In this document: piece by piece, positions 26,959 through 35,800 of the stretch
Layout of the letters: every line of letters begins with the position of its first letter
Position numbering within the stretch: position 1 is the stretch's first letter
NCBI RefSeq assembly: GCF_024168485.1
Contig: NZ_JALJVY010000010.1
Location: 124,001-188,000 of the forward strand
Direction of reading: 5' to 3'
Length of the DNA stretch: 64,000 nt
Source: Sphingobium sp. OAS761
GTDB lineage: Bacteria > Pseudomonadota > Alphaproteobacteria > Sphingomonadales > Sphingomonadaceae
The notes under the pieces: generated by a model
The model's database searches: none
Told to the model about the DNA's origin: nothing
Seen by the model: only the letters and a program-made list of their open reading frames with translations
Position numbers and translations under genes: made by a program

Positions 26959-29100
26959 ATGAACACGCCTCTTTCTCCGATCTCAGCCACGGACGATCAT
27001 ACTCTCGACGCCCTTTTCGCGCCCAGGTCGGTCGCGATCGTCGGAGCATCATCCGACCAGCGGCGCTTCGGAGGTCGGCCGATCCAGTATCTGCTGGAAG
27101 CAGGCTTCGACGGGCCCATCTATCCGGTCAATCCGATGCGGGACGAAATCCAAGGCCTCAAGGCCTATAAGTCAATCAACGACTTGCCCGGTCCCGTCGA
27201 TCTTGCGCTGTTGGCCATCGGCGCGGACGTCACCCAGACAACGGTCGAGGACTGCATCGCGCGCGGGGTAAAGGCGGCGATCTGCTACGGCGCAGGCTTT
27301 GCCGAAGTGGGCGGAGAAGGCGAGGCGCGCCAGGCGAAGCTCGTCGAGACCGCGCGCGCGGGTGGCCTGCGCCTGCTTGGTCCGAACTGCATGGGCGCGC
27401 TGAATGCGCGTACCAAATTTTACGGCACGTTCGCGTCCGCCCTGGAGGACGGCGTTCCCGAAGCCGGACGCATTGCCATCGCCAGCCAGTCGGGCGGCTA
27501 TGGCGGCTATCTCCTTCGCCACCTGTTCCTGCGCGGCCTGGGCGTGTCCCAGTGGGTCACGACCGGCAACGAGGCCGATATCGACGTGGGTGAGGCGCTG
27601 CACTGGATGGCCGGCCAAGACGACAATGATGTCCTTATCGCCTATATTGAGGGCCTGCGCTCCCGCGACAGCCTGATCGCCGCCTTGCGCCGGGCGCGCG
27701 AGAACAAGAAGCCGGTCGTCGTGATGAAGGTCGGCCGCACGGCGGAGGGCAGCGCCGCCGCCGCCTCGCACACGGCCTCGCTCACGGGTCAGGACAATGT
27801 CTATGACGCGCTCTTCGAGCAATATGGCGTCCATCGTGCGCGCACCACCGACGAATTGCTCGATGTCGCCTATGCCTTGTCCCGCCGCTCATTGCCGAAG
27901 GGTCCCCGCGTCGGCGTGATCAGCATTTCGGGCGGCGTCGGCGTCCAGATCGCGGACTTCGTGTCCGACGCTGGCCTGGAGATGGGCAAGGTCCCGGCCG
28001 AAACGCAGGACAAGCTGCGCGCGCTCGTCCCGCATTGCAGCCCGAATAACCCGATCGACATGACGGGGCTCGTCACCACCAATCACGACATCATGGAAAA
28101 GACGCTGGACGCGGTGTTCGAAGCGAACGCCTTCGACGCCACGCTGATTTTCCTGGGCATAACCGGTGCCGCCCCCTCCATGGCGCGTCCTCTCCAGCAG
28201 GCGATCGCGAACGCCCATGCCCGCGCGCCCAATCAGCTGGTCTTCGTGTCCGTCACCTGTCCCCCCGAGATGATGCGCGAGTATGACGCAAAAGGCATGT
28301 TCGCCTTCGAGGATCCCTCGCGTGCGGTGAGCGCGCTATCCGCGCTGTGGCGGTTCCGCCAGACATTCGACACGCCGGCTCCCGTCTGCATTACCCTGCC
28401 CGCTGCCGAGCCGCTCGCGGTGCCAGAAGACGGCAAGCTGAACGAAGCGACCGCCAAGGCGCTGCTCGCAGGCTATGGCATCCGCTCTCCCCGTGAGGGT
28501 TTGGCGAGGGATGCCGCTCAGGCCGCGCAACTGGCCAGCGAAATCGGCTTCCCCGTGGCGGTGAAGGTCGTTTCGCCCGACATCCTGCACAAGACCGAGG
28601 TTGGCGGCGTCGCGCTGGGCCTTGCCGACGCGGCCGCTGTAAATGCGGCGGTGGCAAAGATGGCCGACACGATCCCCGGTCGGGTGCCGGACGCGCGTAT
28701 CGACGGCTATCTCGTGTCGGAAATGGTCAAGGGCGGCGTGGAGTGCATTCTGGGCGTCACGCAGGACGAGGCTTTCGGCCCCGTCGTGACCTTCGGCCTC
28801 GGCGGCACTTTGGTCGAGTTGCTCAAGGACACGGTCTGCGCGATCGCGCCCGTCAGCGAGGAACAGGCACGCGCAATGATCGCGAAGGTACGGACCGCGC
28901 CGCTGCTGACGGGCTATCGGGGGGCGCCGCCGCACGATATCGATGCACTCGCCCGCGCGATAGCAGGCGTTTCCACGCTCGCAGCGCAGCATGAAGGCAC
29001 GATTGCGACGATCGAGATCAATCCGCTCGTGGTGAAGCCCCACGGCGGCGGCGTCATCGCGCTCGATGCGGTGATCGAGACGATCAAGGCACAGATTTGA
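26959..29100 (+). CDS. NDP-forming acyl-CoA synthetase (acetate-CoA ligase family)
   Basis: 713 residues from ATG 26959; in-frame starts at 26872 and 26938 also exist and cannot be excluded. Order: CoA-binding domain (FAPRSVAIVGASSD), ligase domains with SQSGGYGG, active-site His271 in AAAASHTASLTG, and a C-terminal ATP-grasp domain with KTEVGGVALG. Activates a carboxylic acid with ATP to the acyl-CoA. Same family as the gene at 20334, but clearly diverged, so the two probably differ in substrate. A strong hairpin at 29172-29202 follows it. Confidence 0.9.
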   Translation: MNTPLSPISATDDHTLDALFAPRSVAIVGASSDQRRFGGRPIQYLLEAGFDGPIYPVNPMRDEIQGLKAYKSINDLPGPVDLALLAIGADVTQTTVEDCIARGVKAAICYGAGFAEVGGEGEARQAKLVETARAGGLRLLGPNCMGALNARTKFYGTFASALEDGVPEAGRIAIASQSGGYGGYLLRHLFLRGLGVSQWVTTGNEADIDVGEALHWMAGQDDNDVLIAYIEGLRSRDSLIAALRRARENKKPVVVMKVGRTAEGSAAAASHTASLTGQDNVYDALFEQYGVHRARTTDELLDVAYALSRRSLPKGPRVGVISISGGVGVQIADFVSDAGLEMGKVPAETQDKLRALVPHCSPNNPIDMTGLVTTNHDIMEKTLDAVFEANAFDATLIFLGITGAAPSMARPLQQAIANAHARAPNQLVFVSVTCPPEMMREYDAKGMFAFEDPSRAVSALSALWRFRQTFDTPAPVCITLPAAEPLAVPEDGKLNEATAKALLAGYGIRSPREGLARDAAQAAQLASEIGFPVAVKVVSPDILHKTEVGGVALGLADAAAVNAAVAKMADTIPGRVPDARIDGYLVSEMVKGGVECILGVTQDEAFGPVVTFGLGGTLVELLKDTVCAIAPVSEEQARAMIAKVRTAPLLTGYRGAPPHDIDALARAIAGVSTLAAQHEGTIATIEINPLVVKPHGGGVIALDAVIETIKAQI

Positions 29101-29171
29101 TCGCGCGCAGGCCTGCCGCGCAGCGGCACCGACCTTTCCCGATGTGGCGCTTTCCGGCGTGAACCATGAAA

Positions 29172-29202
29172 AAAGGCCGGGGCAGTTTATGCCCCGGCCT
29201 TT
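29172..29202. terminator. Bidirectional intrinsic terminator
   Basis: A perfect 12-base-pair stem, AAAGGCCGGGGC / GCCCCGGCCTTT, with loop AGTTTAT, between convergent genes ending at 29100 and 29228. Read on the minus strand the stem is followed by a run of T residues; on the plus strand the T-tract is shorter (TTTGTT). Serves both directions. Confidence 0.9.
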
Positions 29203-29227
29203 GTTAAAGGTTGTTTTGATCGACGGG

Positions 29228-30061
29228 TCAGGCCGCCAGAGCAGCAGGCCTTTGCTCGAATTCCTGCAGAAATTCCTGCAGGCCTTGCGGGTCGCGCCGT
29301 TTCGCGGGATCGTAGAAGGGCGACAAGACCTTCAACAGCTTGGGCACAGCGGAACGCTTGATCCTGGCGACCAGGACTTTCTGCCGTTCAAGCGAAGCCT
29401 CCAGCTCCTCGGGCGTCATATTCTCCCGATCCTTCGCCAGAAGGTAGCTGGCGGCCGCCTTGTTGAATGTCCCCAGATGCTTAACCGCATAGATGAAGCC
29501 GTACACGCGATAGAAATAACGCGCGATCGGGTTGAGGCCGCTCAGTTCGTGATACACGTCCGAACAGACCGTACGATGCTCGAATTCCTCGGCAAGATGC
29601 CAGCGCCACAAATCCGCGACCGCTTGATCAGCACCGACCAGCAAGTCGCCAAATTGCTCGAACCAGGCTTCGCAGGCGCCCGCGCTCATCGACTCGAACC
29701 CCTCGCAATAGGCGAGATTGAAGCGCAGGGAGCGGTTCTTCAGCCAGTCATCATATTCCGCCGCGATCTTGTCCTCGAGCGGCTTCAGCCCCTCATAGCC
29801 CTGGCTGCGAAAAATCTTGTTGTAGGCGATATGATGCTTGCAATGCTGCATCTCCTGCTTGCAGAAGATATCGATCTCTTCGATCAGGCGCGTGTTGGCT
29901 GGGTTTACCTTCTCCCGCGCGATCCGCATGACCTTGAGCAGGAACGGCTCGACATAGGCCGGGATCAACGACGACGCGTTGTAGCTCTGCGCAAACTCTT
30001 TATTCGGCGCCCAATGGGCGCGCACGTTCGAAAAGTCGAACTTTGGAAAGCGAGCCTTCAT
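29228..30061 (-). CDS. Predicted metal-dependent hydrolase-type protein (PF10118-like, ferritin-like helices)
   Basis: 277 residues, largely alpha-helical. Acidic/histidine motifs IFCKQEMQHCKHH and WHLAEEFEHRTV suggest a di-metal site in a four-helix bundle, as in PF10118 proteins, whose reaction is not established. ATG at 30061 has a GGAGAAGGAGG ribosome site. A TTACA-GAC-TGTAA palindrome lies 47-59 bases upstream, so the gene probably has its own promoter, although the fused acyl-CoA dehydrogenase ends just 75 bases upstream. Could be an oxygenase- or hydroxylase-like enzyme; I cannot decide. Confidence 0.8.
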   Translation of the reverse strand: MKARFPKFDFSNVRAHWAPNKEFAQSYNASSLIPAYVEPFLLKVMRIAREKVNPANTRLIEEIDIFCKQEMQHCKHHIAYNKIFRSQGYEGLKPLEDKIAAEYDDWLKNRSLRFNLAYCEGFESMSAGACEAWFEQFGDLLVGADQAVADLWRWHLAEEFEHRTVCSDVYHELSGLNPIARYFYRVYGFIYAVKHLGTFNKAAASYLLAKDRENMTPEELEASLERQKVLVARIKRSAVPKLLKVLSPFYDPAKRRDPQGLQEFLQEFEQRPAALAA

Positions 30062-30107
30062 GATGGCCTCCTTCTCCTAAAAGCGATCCGGCTGCACGAT
30101 AGCAAAA

Positions 30108-30120
30108 TTACAGACTGTAA
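30108..30120. promoter_or_regulatory. Operator-like palindrome TTACAGACTGTAA
   Basis: Perfect TTACA / TGTAA arms around GAC, centred 53 bases before the PF10118-like gene, in the short gap after the fused acyl-CoA dehydrogenase. Third exact copy of the TTACA-N3-TGTAA core in this window. Confidence 0.6.
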
Positions 30121-30136
30121 GCAATCTTGCTGCGGA

Positions 30137-32332
30137 TCATCGCGATTTAGGCATGCCCAGCGATTTTTCCGCTATGAGACTGCGGTGCACCTCGCTGGTC
30201 CCGCCATATATCGTCATCGCGATGCCGCGCCGCATCGACACCTCCACGATATCAAGGTCGTGATCGATTCCACGGACCAGGGAAATCGGCGCTGCGGCTT
30301 CCACGATGGCCGAACCGTCAAGATAGAGGCATTCCGTCGTGAAAACCTTTGCCATGGGCCCCCAGGAAATTTCGTGGATTCCCTCGACCGTCGCCCACTC
30401 CTGGCGGCGGCAAAGCACGTCGGCGACCTCGTCGCGGACTGCGGCGCGGGCCAGGATGCGGCGCATGTCCCGGTCGTCGATGGGGCGCGTGCCATCCTGA
30501 CCGGTCTTGCGCGCCCAATCCGCGGCGCGACGGACCATGGCCCTCTGGGCCGCCTGATATCCCGAACCGCCATGCTCAAAGCTGAGGCCCGACGTCATCA
30601 CCCGCGCGCCGTCGTTCACCTCGCCCAGGCGATAGCGATCAGGCACCCGGACGTCCGTAAAGTAAGTAATGTTGGTCTTTTCATCCTGGAGCGTATGAAC
30701 CGGATGCAGTTCGATGCCGGGCAGGTCCATCGGCAGGATGAACATGGTGAGCCCTTCATGCTTTTTGCCGCTGGTGTCGGTGCGCGTGAGCATCAGGATG
30801 TACCGCGCATTATGGCCGTTGGTCGTGAACATCTTCTGACCGTTCAGCACCCATTCGTCGCCGTCACGCACCGCGCTGAATTTTGCGCCGAAGATATCGG
30901 AGCCCGACTGCGGTTCGGAGAAGCCAAGACATCCCAGCGCGTCACCTGACAGGATCGCTCCGAGAATCTCCGCCTTCGCCTCCGGCTGGGACCAAAGATC
31001 GGCCATGCCGGCGACGAACTCCGTCACCGCCGACGGCGTGCGCGTCCAGCCCATGTCTTCCCACATCGGCGTGGCGGCCATCACTTCATATCGACTGAGC
31101 TTGGGCTGACCGTCCAGGGCGAAGTCGGGGAAAGCATAACCCGCTTCCGCCATCTTCTTGTGAAAGCCAGCATGATAGCCCGATGTAGAGTGATGGATCT
31201 TTGCCCGCACATCGTCCGTCAGGTTCGCCTCGACAAAGGCCCGGACATCGGCCGCATAGGCCTCGGCCCGCTCGCCCCATTCAAAATCGATGGCGACTTC
31301 TCCGGCCGGCGGCAGGTCGGCGCTCACGCCCGCCCAAAGACGATCGGCTATCTGATCCAGCACTGTCCCCGGGTCGCCTGCGACGAGCGCCAGAAACTTG
31401 GCTCGCCGGAAGTATATCTGCACGTCATATTCGAGGCTGACGCCGTAGCCGCCGAACGTGCGGACCGCATGCTTGACCGCCTGATCCACCGAATGCGCTG
31501 CCCACCAATAGGCCATGGCCGCGCGTGCACCCGCGCGCTCGTCGCCGGCCGCGATGGAGGCGATCGCGCGCCAGGCGAGCAGCCGCGCACCATCCATGTT
31601 GGTGGCGCCGTCGGCCATAGGGTGGGCGATTGCCTGGAAACTGCCGATCGCCTTTCCATAGGCAAAACGCTCGTTCGAATAAGCCGCGGCCAGTTCCAGC
31701 GCCCGCCGGCCCAGCCCTGCGATCGACGCGGCGGTCAGAATGCGCCATTCCTCGATAGCGGCGTCGTAGAGCCTCTTCGCGTCGGCGCCGGATGCCAGAA
31801 CATGCCGTTCGCCCCCAGCATCCGCAATGTCGATCATCGATAGCGACATGTTAGCGATATTGCGGACCTGCGCCCCGGCCGCACCCGACAGGGCGATCAG
31901 TTTGTCGCCTTCAAGCGCCAGAATGACATGCGCCCGGGAGCCGCCCGGTACGACCTGCCGTTGCCCGGGCAGAGCAGGCCTCAGCATCAGCGTCGCGAGC
32001 GCGCCGCCTTCGACCGCAGATCGCAGTTCCGCAGGGGCATCCGCCCGCGCGAGCAGCGCCGAAGCGACGATGGCTTCCACCAGCGGAACCGGCGCCACAT
32101 ATCGTCCGGCCTGCTCAGCCACCAACGCGGCATCCATCAGGGACATGCCGCTATCATCGGGCGCGGCGGCCCGCATGCCAACGATGCCAAGCTCGACCAG
32201 CTTGTCCCACAATAGCGTGTCGAACCCGGTCTCTTCCGCTTCGCGCAGACGCGCTGATGTCACCTCGTCGGAAAAGAGCCGCGCCACGGTATCCTGCAAA
32301 AGCGTTTCGCTGTCCGTCAGGTGCAGTTGCAT
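30137..32332 (-). CDS. Fused two-domain acyl-CoA dehydrogenase (FadE34/ChsE3-like)
   Basis: 731 residues containing two acyl-CoA dehydrogenase units. The first (about 1-345) resembles the beta subunits, with the Arg-Phe-Ala-Tyr-Gly flavin motif (NERFAYGKAIG) and a FGGYGVSLEYD segment. The second (about 355-731) resembles alpha subunits, with GFSEPQSGSDIFGAKF, NGQKMFTTNGHNA, the probable base in LSFEHGGSG and a YGGTSEVHRS end. So it is a beta-alpha fusion, the reverse of the alpha-beta gene order in the separate pairs. The mycobacterial FadE34, a sterol side-chain dehydrogenase, has this layout. Forms a 2-enoyl-CoA from a probably large acyl-CoA. Confidence 0.9.
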   Translation of the reverse strand: MQLHLTDSETLLQDTVARLFSDEVTSARLREAEETGFDTLLWDKLVELGIVGMRAAAPDDSGMSLMDAALVAEQAGRYVAPVPLVEAIVASALLARADAPAELRSAVEGGALATLMLRPALPGQRQVVPGGSRAHVILALEGDKLIALSGAAGAQVRNIANMSLSMIDIADAGGERHVLASGADAKRLYDAAIEEWRILTAASIAGLGRRALELAAAYSNERFAYGKAIGSFQAIAHPMADGATNMDGARLLAWRAIASIAAGDERAGARAAMAYWWAAHSVDQAVKHAVRTFGGYGVSLEYDVQIYFRRAKFLALVAGDPGTVLDQIADRLWAGVSADLPPAGEVAIDFEWGERAEAYAADVRAFVEANLTDDVRAKIHHSTSGYHAGFHKKMAEAGYAFPDFALDGQPKLSRYEVMAATPMWEDMGWTRTPSAVTEFVAGMADLWSQPEAKAEILGAILSGDALGCLGFSEPQSGSDIFGAKFSAVRDGDEWVLNGQKMFTTNGHNARYILMLTRTDTSGKKHEGLTMFILPMDLPGIELHPVHTLQDEKTNITYFTDVRVPDRYRLGEVNDGARVMTSGLSFEHGGSGYQAAQRAMVRRAADWARKTGQDGTRPIDDRDMRRILARAAVRDEVADVLCRRQEWATVEGIHEISWGPMAKVFTTECLYLDGSAIVEAAAPISLVRGIDHDLDIVEVSMRRGIAMTIYGGTSEVHRSLIAEKSLGMPKSR

Positions 32333-32730
32333 ATCAGCGTCTTTCCAAAAATATCCGTGAGCGCTGCTATGGCGGAGGAATCCGCAACGACAAGGCGCCT
32401 AGGGTAGAATTCAGAAATGCGATCAATCACTGTCCTTTGGGGCATGGGCCCAAGCGCTGCCTGTCGGCAACGCAGCAGATGTGCCCCGTTGTTGATGCCG
32501 TTCTTCCTAGCTAGTCCTCTAGCCCATGGTTGGTCGGCATGATTGAACCCATATAGCCCTTCCCATATCGCATGCTTGTTAATTGTCGGATCCCGCTTCA
32601 ATCCCGATCGCCCAGCGGCAACTAGGTCGATCAGACCGATATGCCGATACCGGCACCGGATGGCTGACGTGCGATTTCGCTCATGCACCGCATTGAAGCC
32701 AGCGATGCCTACATGAAGAAGGATCAAGAC
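32333..32730. other. Divergent intergenic region
   Basis: 398 bases between the fused dehydrogenase and the SDR at 32731. Beyond the AAGAAGGA ribosome site just before 32731, I see no gene, hairpin or match to the operator motifs found elsewhere in the window. Confidence 0.4.
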
Positions 32731-33528
32731 ATGACCCAGTATGCTCTGGTGACAGGCGCCGCCTCAGGAATGGGCCGAGCGTCCGCAGACGTGCTTCAGG
32801 CTGCCGGCTGGTCGCTCTTGCTGGTCGATCTCGATGCAGGCAAGCTTGAGACAGCAAATGCGGGATTGGCCGGAAAGGGGGCCGTCAACTGGCTCGCGGG
32901 CGATTTGACTGACGTCGACTTCGTCTCGCGCCTTTCAGACAAAATTGCCGGGCTCACCGTCTCCGCCGCCGTCCACTGCGCCGGCATTTCGCCCGGCATG
33001 GGAAGTCCGAGCCGGATACTCGACGTAAATCTGGCGGCGTCCATCGCGCTTGTGGATAAGCTGGTCAATGTGATCGCGGATGGGGCGTCGGTGGTTTTAT
33101 TCGCCTCGACCGCAGGCCATATGCTGGGGAGCGTCTTCGACCAGCAGATCGCCGAGGCGGTCGGCGAACGCGATCTTGCGCAGCTGCGTGACCTGGCAAC
33201 CTCGCCCGAAATCGCCTATGCCCTGTCCAAACGGGGGGTACAGTTTCTCGCGCGGAACATGGCGCTGGCGTTCGGGAAGAAGAACGGGCGGATCAATTCA
33301 ATTTCACCGGGCATCATCGATACGCCGATGTCACATGCGGAAATGGCGCAGCAACCTTTAATGAAGACGATTGTGGAAAATTCCCCCCTGCCCCGTCTGG
33401 CCCAGCCACGCGAGGTCGCGGAAGTAGCGGCGTTTCTATGCAGTCCCGCGGCCAGTTTCGTCACCGGAACCGATATTCTGGTTGATGGAGGCTCGCTGAC
33501 GACCTTTACGCACAATATCGCAGAGTGA
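32731..33528 (+). CDS. Short-chain dehydrogenase/reductase, 3-alpha-HSD/carbonyl reductase-like
   Basis: 265 residues. TGAASGMG cofactor motif, NxxG-type HCAGISPG, catalytic Ser in FASTAGHM and YALSK (YxxxK). An insert between the Ser strand and the Tyr helix (about 30 residues, GSVFDQQIAEAVGERDL...) is characteristic of 3-alpha-hydroxysteroid dehydrogenase/carbonyl reductase-type SDRs. That fits a steroid-like substrate but does not prove it. ATG at 32731 is preferred over 32713 and 32683 because AAGAAGGA lies directly before it. Confidence 0.88.
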   Translation: MTQYALVTGAASGMGRASADVLQAAGWSLLLVDLDAGKLETANAGLAGKGAVNWLAGDLTDVDFVSRLSDKIAGLTVSAAVHCAGISPGMGSPSRILDVNLAASIALVDKLVNVIADGASVVLFASTAGHMLGSVFDQQIAEAVGERDLAQLRDLATSPEIAYALSKRGVQFLARNMALAFGKKNGRINSISPGIIDTPMSHAEMAQQPLMKTIVENSPLPRLAQPREVAEVAAFLCSPAASFVTGTDILVDGGSLTTFTHNIAE

Positions 33529-33669
33529 ATGAGGTCGTGCCCTGTCTCGCGCGAACGGGCAAGGAACCGCCTCTGGGATTACATGGACCCCGATACCGTT
33601 CGTTGCGGGACCGTAGTTCAGTGCCTCATGCGATATCCTGTTTGCGCATTTTTCTTGATCGGAGGCGTC

Positions 33670-34482
33670 ATGGCTGACCGCTTCGCTCCAAAAATCCATG
33701 CATTCCATATCCGCCCTGGCGAACCGGGTATTCGGCGCAACCAGTTGATCGCCCCTCGCTCCGGTCAGGTCCGCGCGGATGTGGAGGACGAGTTCCATCA
33801 TTTCTGGGTCGAACTGGATCACGATGGCGAATATGTTCTCGCGATCCGCACGAAAGCTGTTCGCCAGCCCTGGACGACCTGCGGTGCTGCGGGGACTTTC
33901 CTTGGCGCACGTTTTACCGGAAAGCGGCTGTCCGAACTGGCCAGTCTCGACAGCCCGCTCGTCCACTGCACCCATCAATATGATCTGGCTTTGCTGGCTG
34001 CGGCCCATGCGCTCGACGAACATCCTACGCTCTACAGCAGTTATGCCAACGACAGGCGCGATCCGGTGCAACATGCCGAACTCTATCTGAACGGCGAGCT
34101 CGCCCTGTCCTGGGACGTGGCGCAAAGCGAGATCCAGTCGGCGGGGATTGGTCAGGGGCAATCGCTTCGCAAGCTGAAACAGTGGGAGGGCCAACTCACG
34201 CCCCGGGAAAGGGAGATGGCACACGTTCTGCGCCGTACGATCTTCATTTCCGGTGGCCGGAGCCATGATTATGACAGCATGCCGACGGCCGACAAGGTGT
34301 TGAGCTCGGTGGGAGCATGCTTCACCTTTCAGCCCGATCGAGCGCCGCACGGCCGCTACACGCATGATCGCCACAATTTCGATGACGGCAGCGTACCGCT
34401 TGCCGAACGCATCGAAGCGGTAAGACGGGAAGTCGACCGGACTAGAGCGATTTCCAGTCAGATGGGATCATCTGACGGTTAA
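33670..34482 (+). CDS. DUF2889-family protein
   Basis: 270 residues from ATG 33670 (GGAGG ribosome site). The N-terminal half has the DUF2889 pattern: RxGxIRRNQ, then FHHFWVELDHDGEYVLAIRTKAVR with PWTTCGAAG. Its function is unknown; family members occur near aromatic and steroid catabolic genes. The last about twelve codons (RAISSQMGSSDG) are encoded by the interspersed palindromic repeat at 34442, so the native C-terminus was probably replaced by the repeat insertion. A longer reading frame from 33529 has no support. Confidence 0.85.
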   Translation: MADRFAPKIHAFHIRPGEPGIRRNQLIAPRSGQVRADVEDEFHHFWVELDHDGEYVLAIRTKAVRQPWTTCGAAGTFLGARFTGKRLSELASLDSPLVHCTHQYDLALLAAAHALDEHPTLYSSYANDRRDPVQHAELYLNGELALSWDVAQSEIQSAGIGQGQSLRKLKQWEGQLTPREREMAHVLRRTIFISGGRSHDYDSMPTADKVLSSVGACFTFQPDRAPHGRYTHDRHNFDDGSVPLAERIEAVRREVDRTRAISSQMGSSDG

Positions 34483-34550
34483 GAAATCGCGGCAAACAAA
34501 CAGCTTAGAGCGGCGATCTGATCCAATCAGATGGTCAAAAAGGATAAAGC
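34442..34550. repeat. Interspersed palindromic repeat, copy 1 (with a partial second unit)
   Basis: Begins TAGAGCGATTTCC and contains TCAGATG-GGAT-CATCTGA-like arms (AGATGGGATCATCT). A partial second unit follows at about 34504-34550 (CGATCTGATCCAATCAGATGG). The same family, nearly identical over 45 bases, is at 42973-43040. It fills the 52 bases between two convergent stop codons and supplies the last codons of both genes, so it likely also ends their transcripts. Confidence 0.75.
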
Positions 34551-35800
34551 GGCGCGCCATCCGCTTCGGCCAGGCGCTGCCATTCCCGTGCTTGCTTTAT
34601 GTCCGTCGCACCGTAGCGGCATGCGAAACGAACGACATCGGCCAACGCCAGGGAAATCAGCCCGCCCCCTCCCGTCATCCATCCGCTCCACGCCAACAGG
34701 GCGGCCAGTATGCCGGTCAGCGGATCGGCGATGGCATCTCCAGCGAACAGCGGCTCGTTCCAAACCGCCGCCATTGCCTGCCCCAGCCCCCCTGACATCG
34801 CGGCGTCATCCCCGAAGCCGATTCTGTGCGCCTCGATCCCGTAGCGCCCATGGGCGGTAATCGACACCCAGGTCGCGCCCTTCGCCGCCACCTCCTCCGC
34901 CTCGATACCAAGCTGGCGCAAGGCCCGGGGTCGGGAACTTTCAATGACGATATCAGCACCGTCTATCAACGCCCTAAGCTCCGCCCGTCCCGTGTCGGAG
35001 GTGAAATCGATCCATCGCTCCGCCTTGCCGCCGTTGAGCGATGAATAGAAGCCGGCATGGCCCTTCAGTGCGCCATCCGGGCGGCCGATGCTTTGCACCT
35101 TGACGACCTGCGCGCCGCAGGACGCCAGCAAGGCGCCCGCCAACGGCCCGGCCCAAAGCACCGACAAATCGACCACGACCGGACGCTCGCGCCCTTGCCG
35201 ACCGGGGAACTCTCCCGCTCGACTATGGGCGACATGAAAGGGGGCTGTCTCGAGCGATGGCGCGACGGCGGCGCAGGCAAGGCCAAGCATGCCGGCACGG
35301 TCCACCAGGATTTCCGAAGGCCGCGTGATCACCGATCGCGCGACTTCATCCCAGTTGCCGGCCCCGTCCCCGTCAAGAAACGCGGGTATCAAGTCCCAAT
35401 CGTCGGCGCGAGGCAGGTTCAAGGCTATATGCCCGTCGCCGCATTGCAATATGCGGCAGCTTCCATTGGCGGAGACGGCGCCACCCCGGCGCAGCCCCAT
35501 CATGCGCGCCCGCGCGCCCAGCAACTGCGCCCCGCACGCTATTCCGCTGTTCCTGCCAGACACGGTTTCCAGCAAGGAGAGGGCGCTGTCCGCCAGCGTC
35601 GTGAGCGCGACAGGCGCGATCAGCGGCTTGCCCTCCGAGCGCCCCGTAATCGCCATCAGACCCGAGCGCCGCCACGCCAGCGCCGGATGATCCCCCAGCG
35701 CTTCAGGCTCCAGCGGCAAGCCGAATTCCTGCGCAATGAGCGCCGCAAGAGCAGAGGGCAGGTCTCGCCAGGATCGTTTCGGCAACATGACGCTCGTCAT
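34535..35800 (-). CDS. CaiB/BaiF CoA-transferase with permuted half-domains
   Basis: 421 residues. In normal CaiB proteins the motif DLSxxxAGPxxxxxLxxxGAxVxKV is at about residue 10. Here VVVDLSVLWAGPLAGALLAS is at about residue 208, after a 200-residue part that resembles the middle of a CaiB protein (RRSGLMAITGRSEGKP). A GDAIADPLTG stretch, where CaiB enzymes place their catalytic Asp, follows. So the order of half-domains looks swapped or the protein is a fusion of two incomplete copies. The end is set by the repeat element (LYPF then stop). ATG overlaps the amidohydrolase stop by four bases. Confidence 0.75.
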   Translation of the reverse strand: MTSVMLPKRSWRDLPSALAALIAQEFGLPLEPEALGDHPALAWRRSGLMAITGRSEGKPLIAPVALTTLADSALSLLETVSGRNSGIACGAQLLGARARMMGLRRGGAVSANGSCRILQCGDGHIALNLPRADDWDLIPAFLDGDGAGNWDEVARSVITRPSEILVDRAGMLGLACAAVAPSLETAPFHVAHSRAGEFPGRQGRERPVVVDLSVLWAGPLAGALLASCGAQVVKVQSIGRPDGALKGHAGFYSSLNGGKAERWIDFTSDTGRAELRALIDGADIVIESSRPRALRQLGIEAEEVAAKGATWVSITAHGRYGIEAHRIGFGDDAAMSGGLGQAMAAVWNEPLFAGDAIADPLTGILAALLAWSGWMTGGGGLISLALADVVRFACRYGATDIKQAREWQRLAEADGAPLYPF

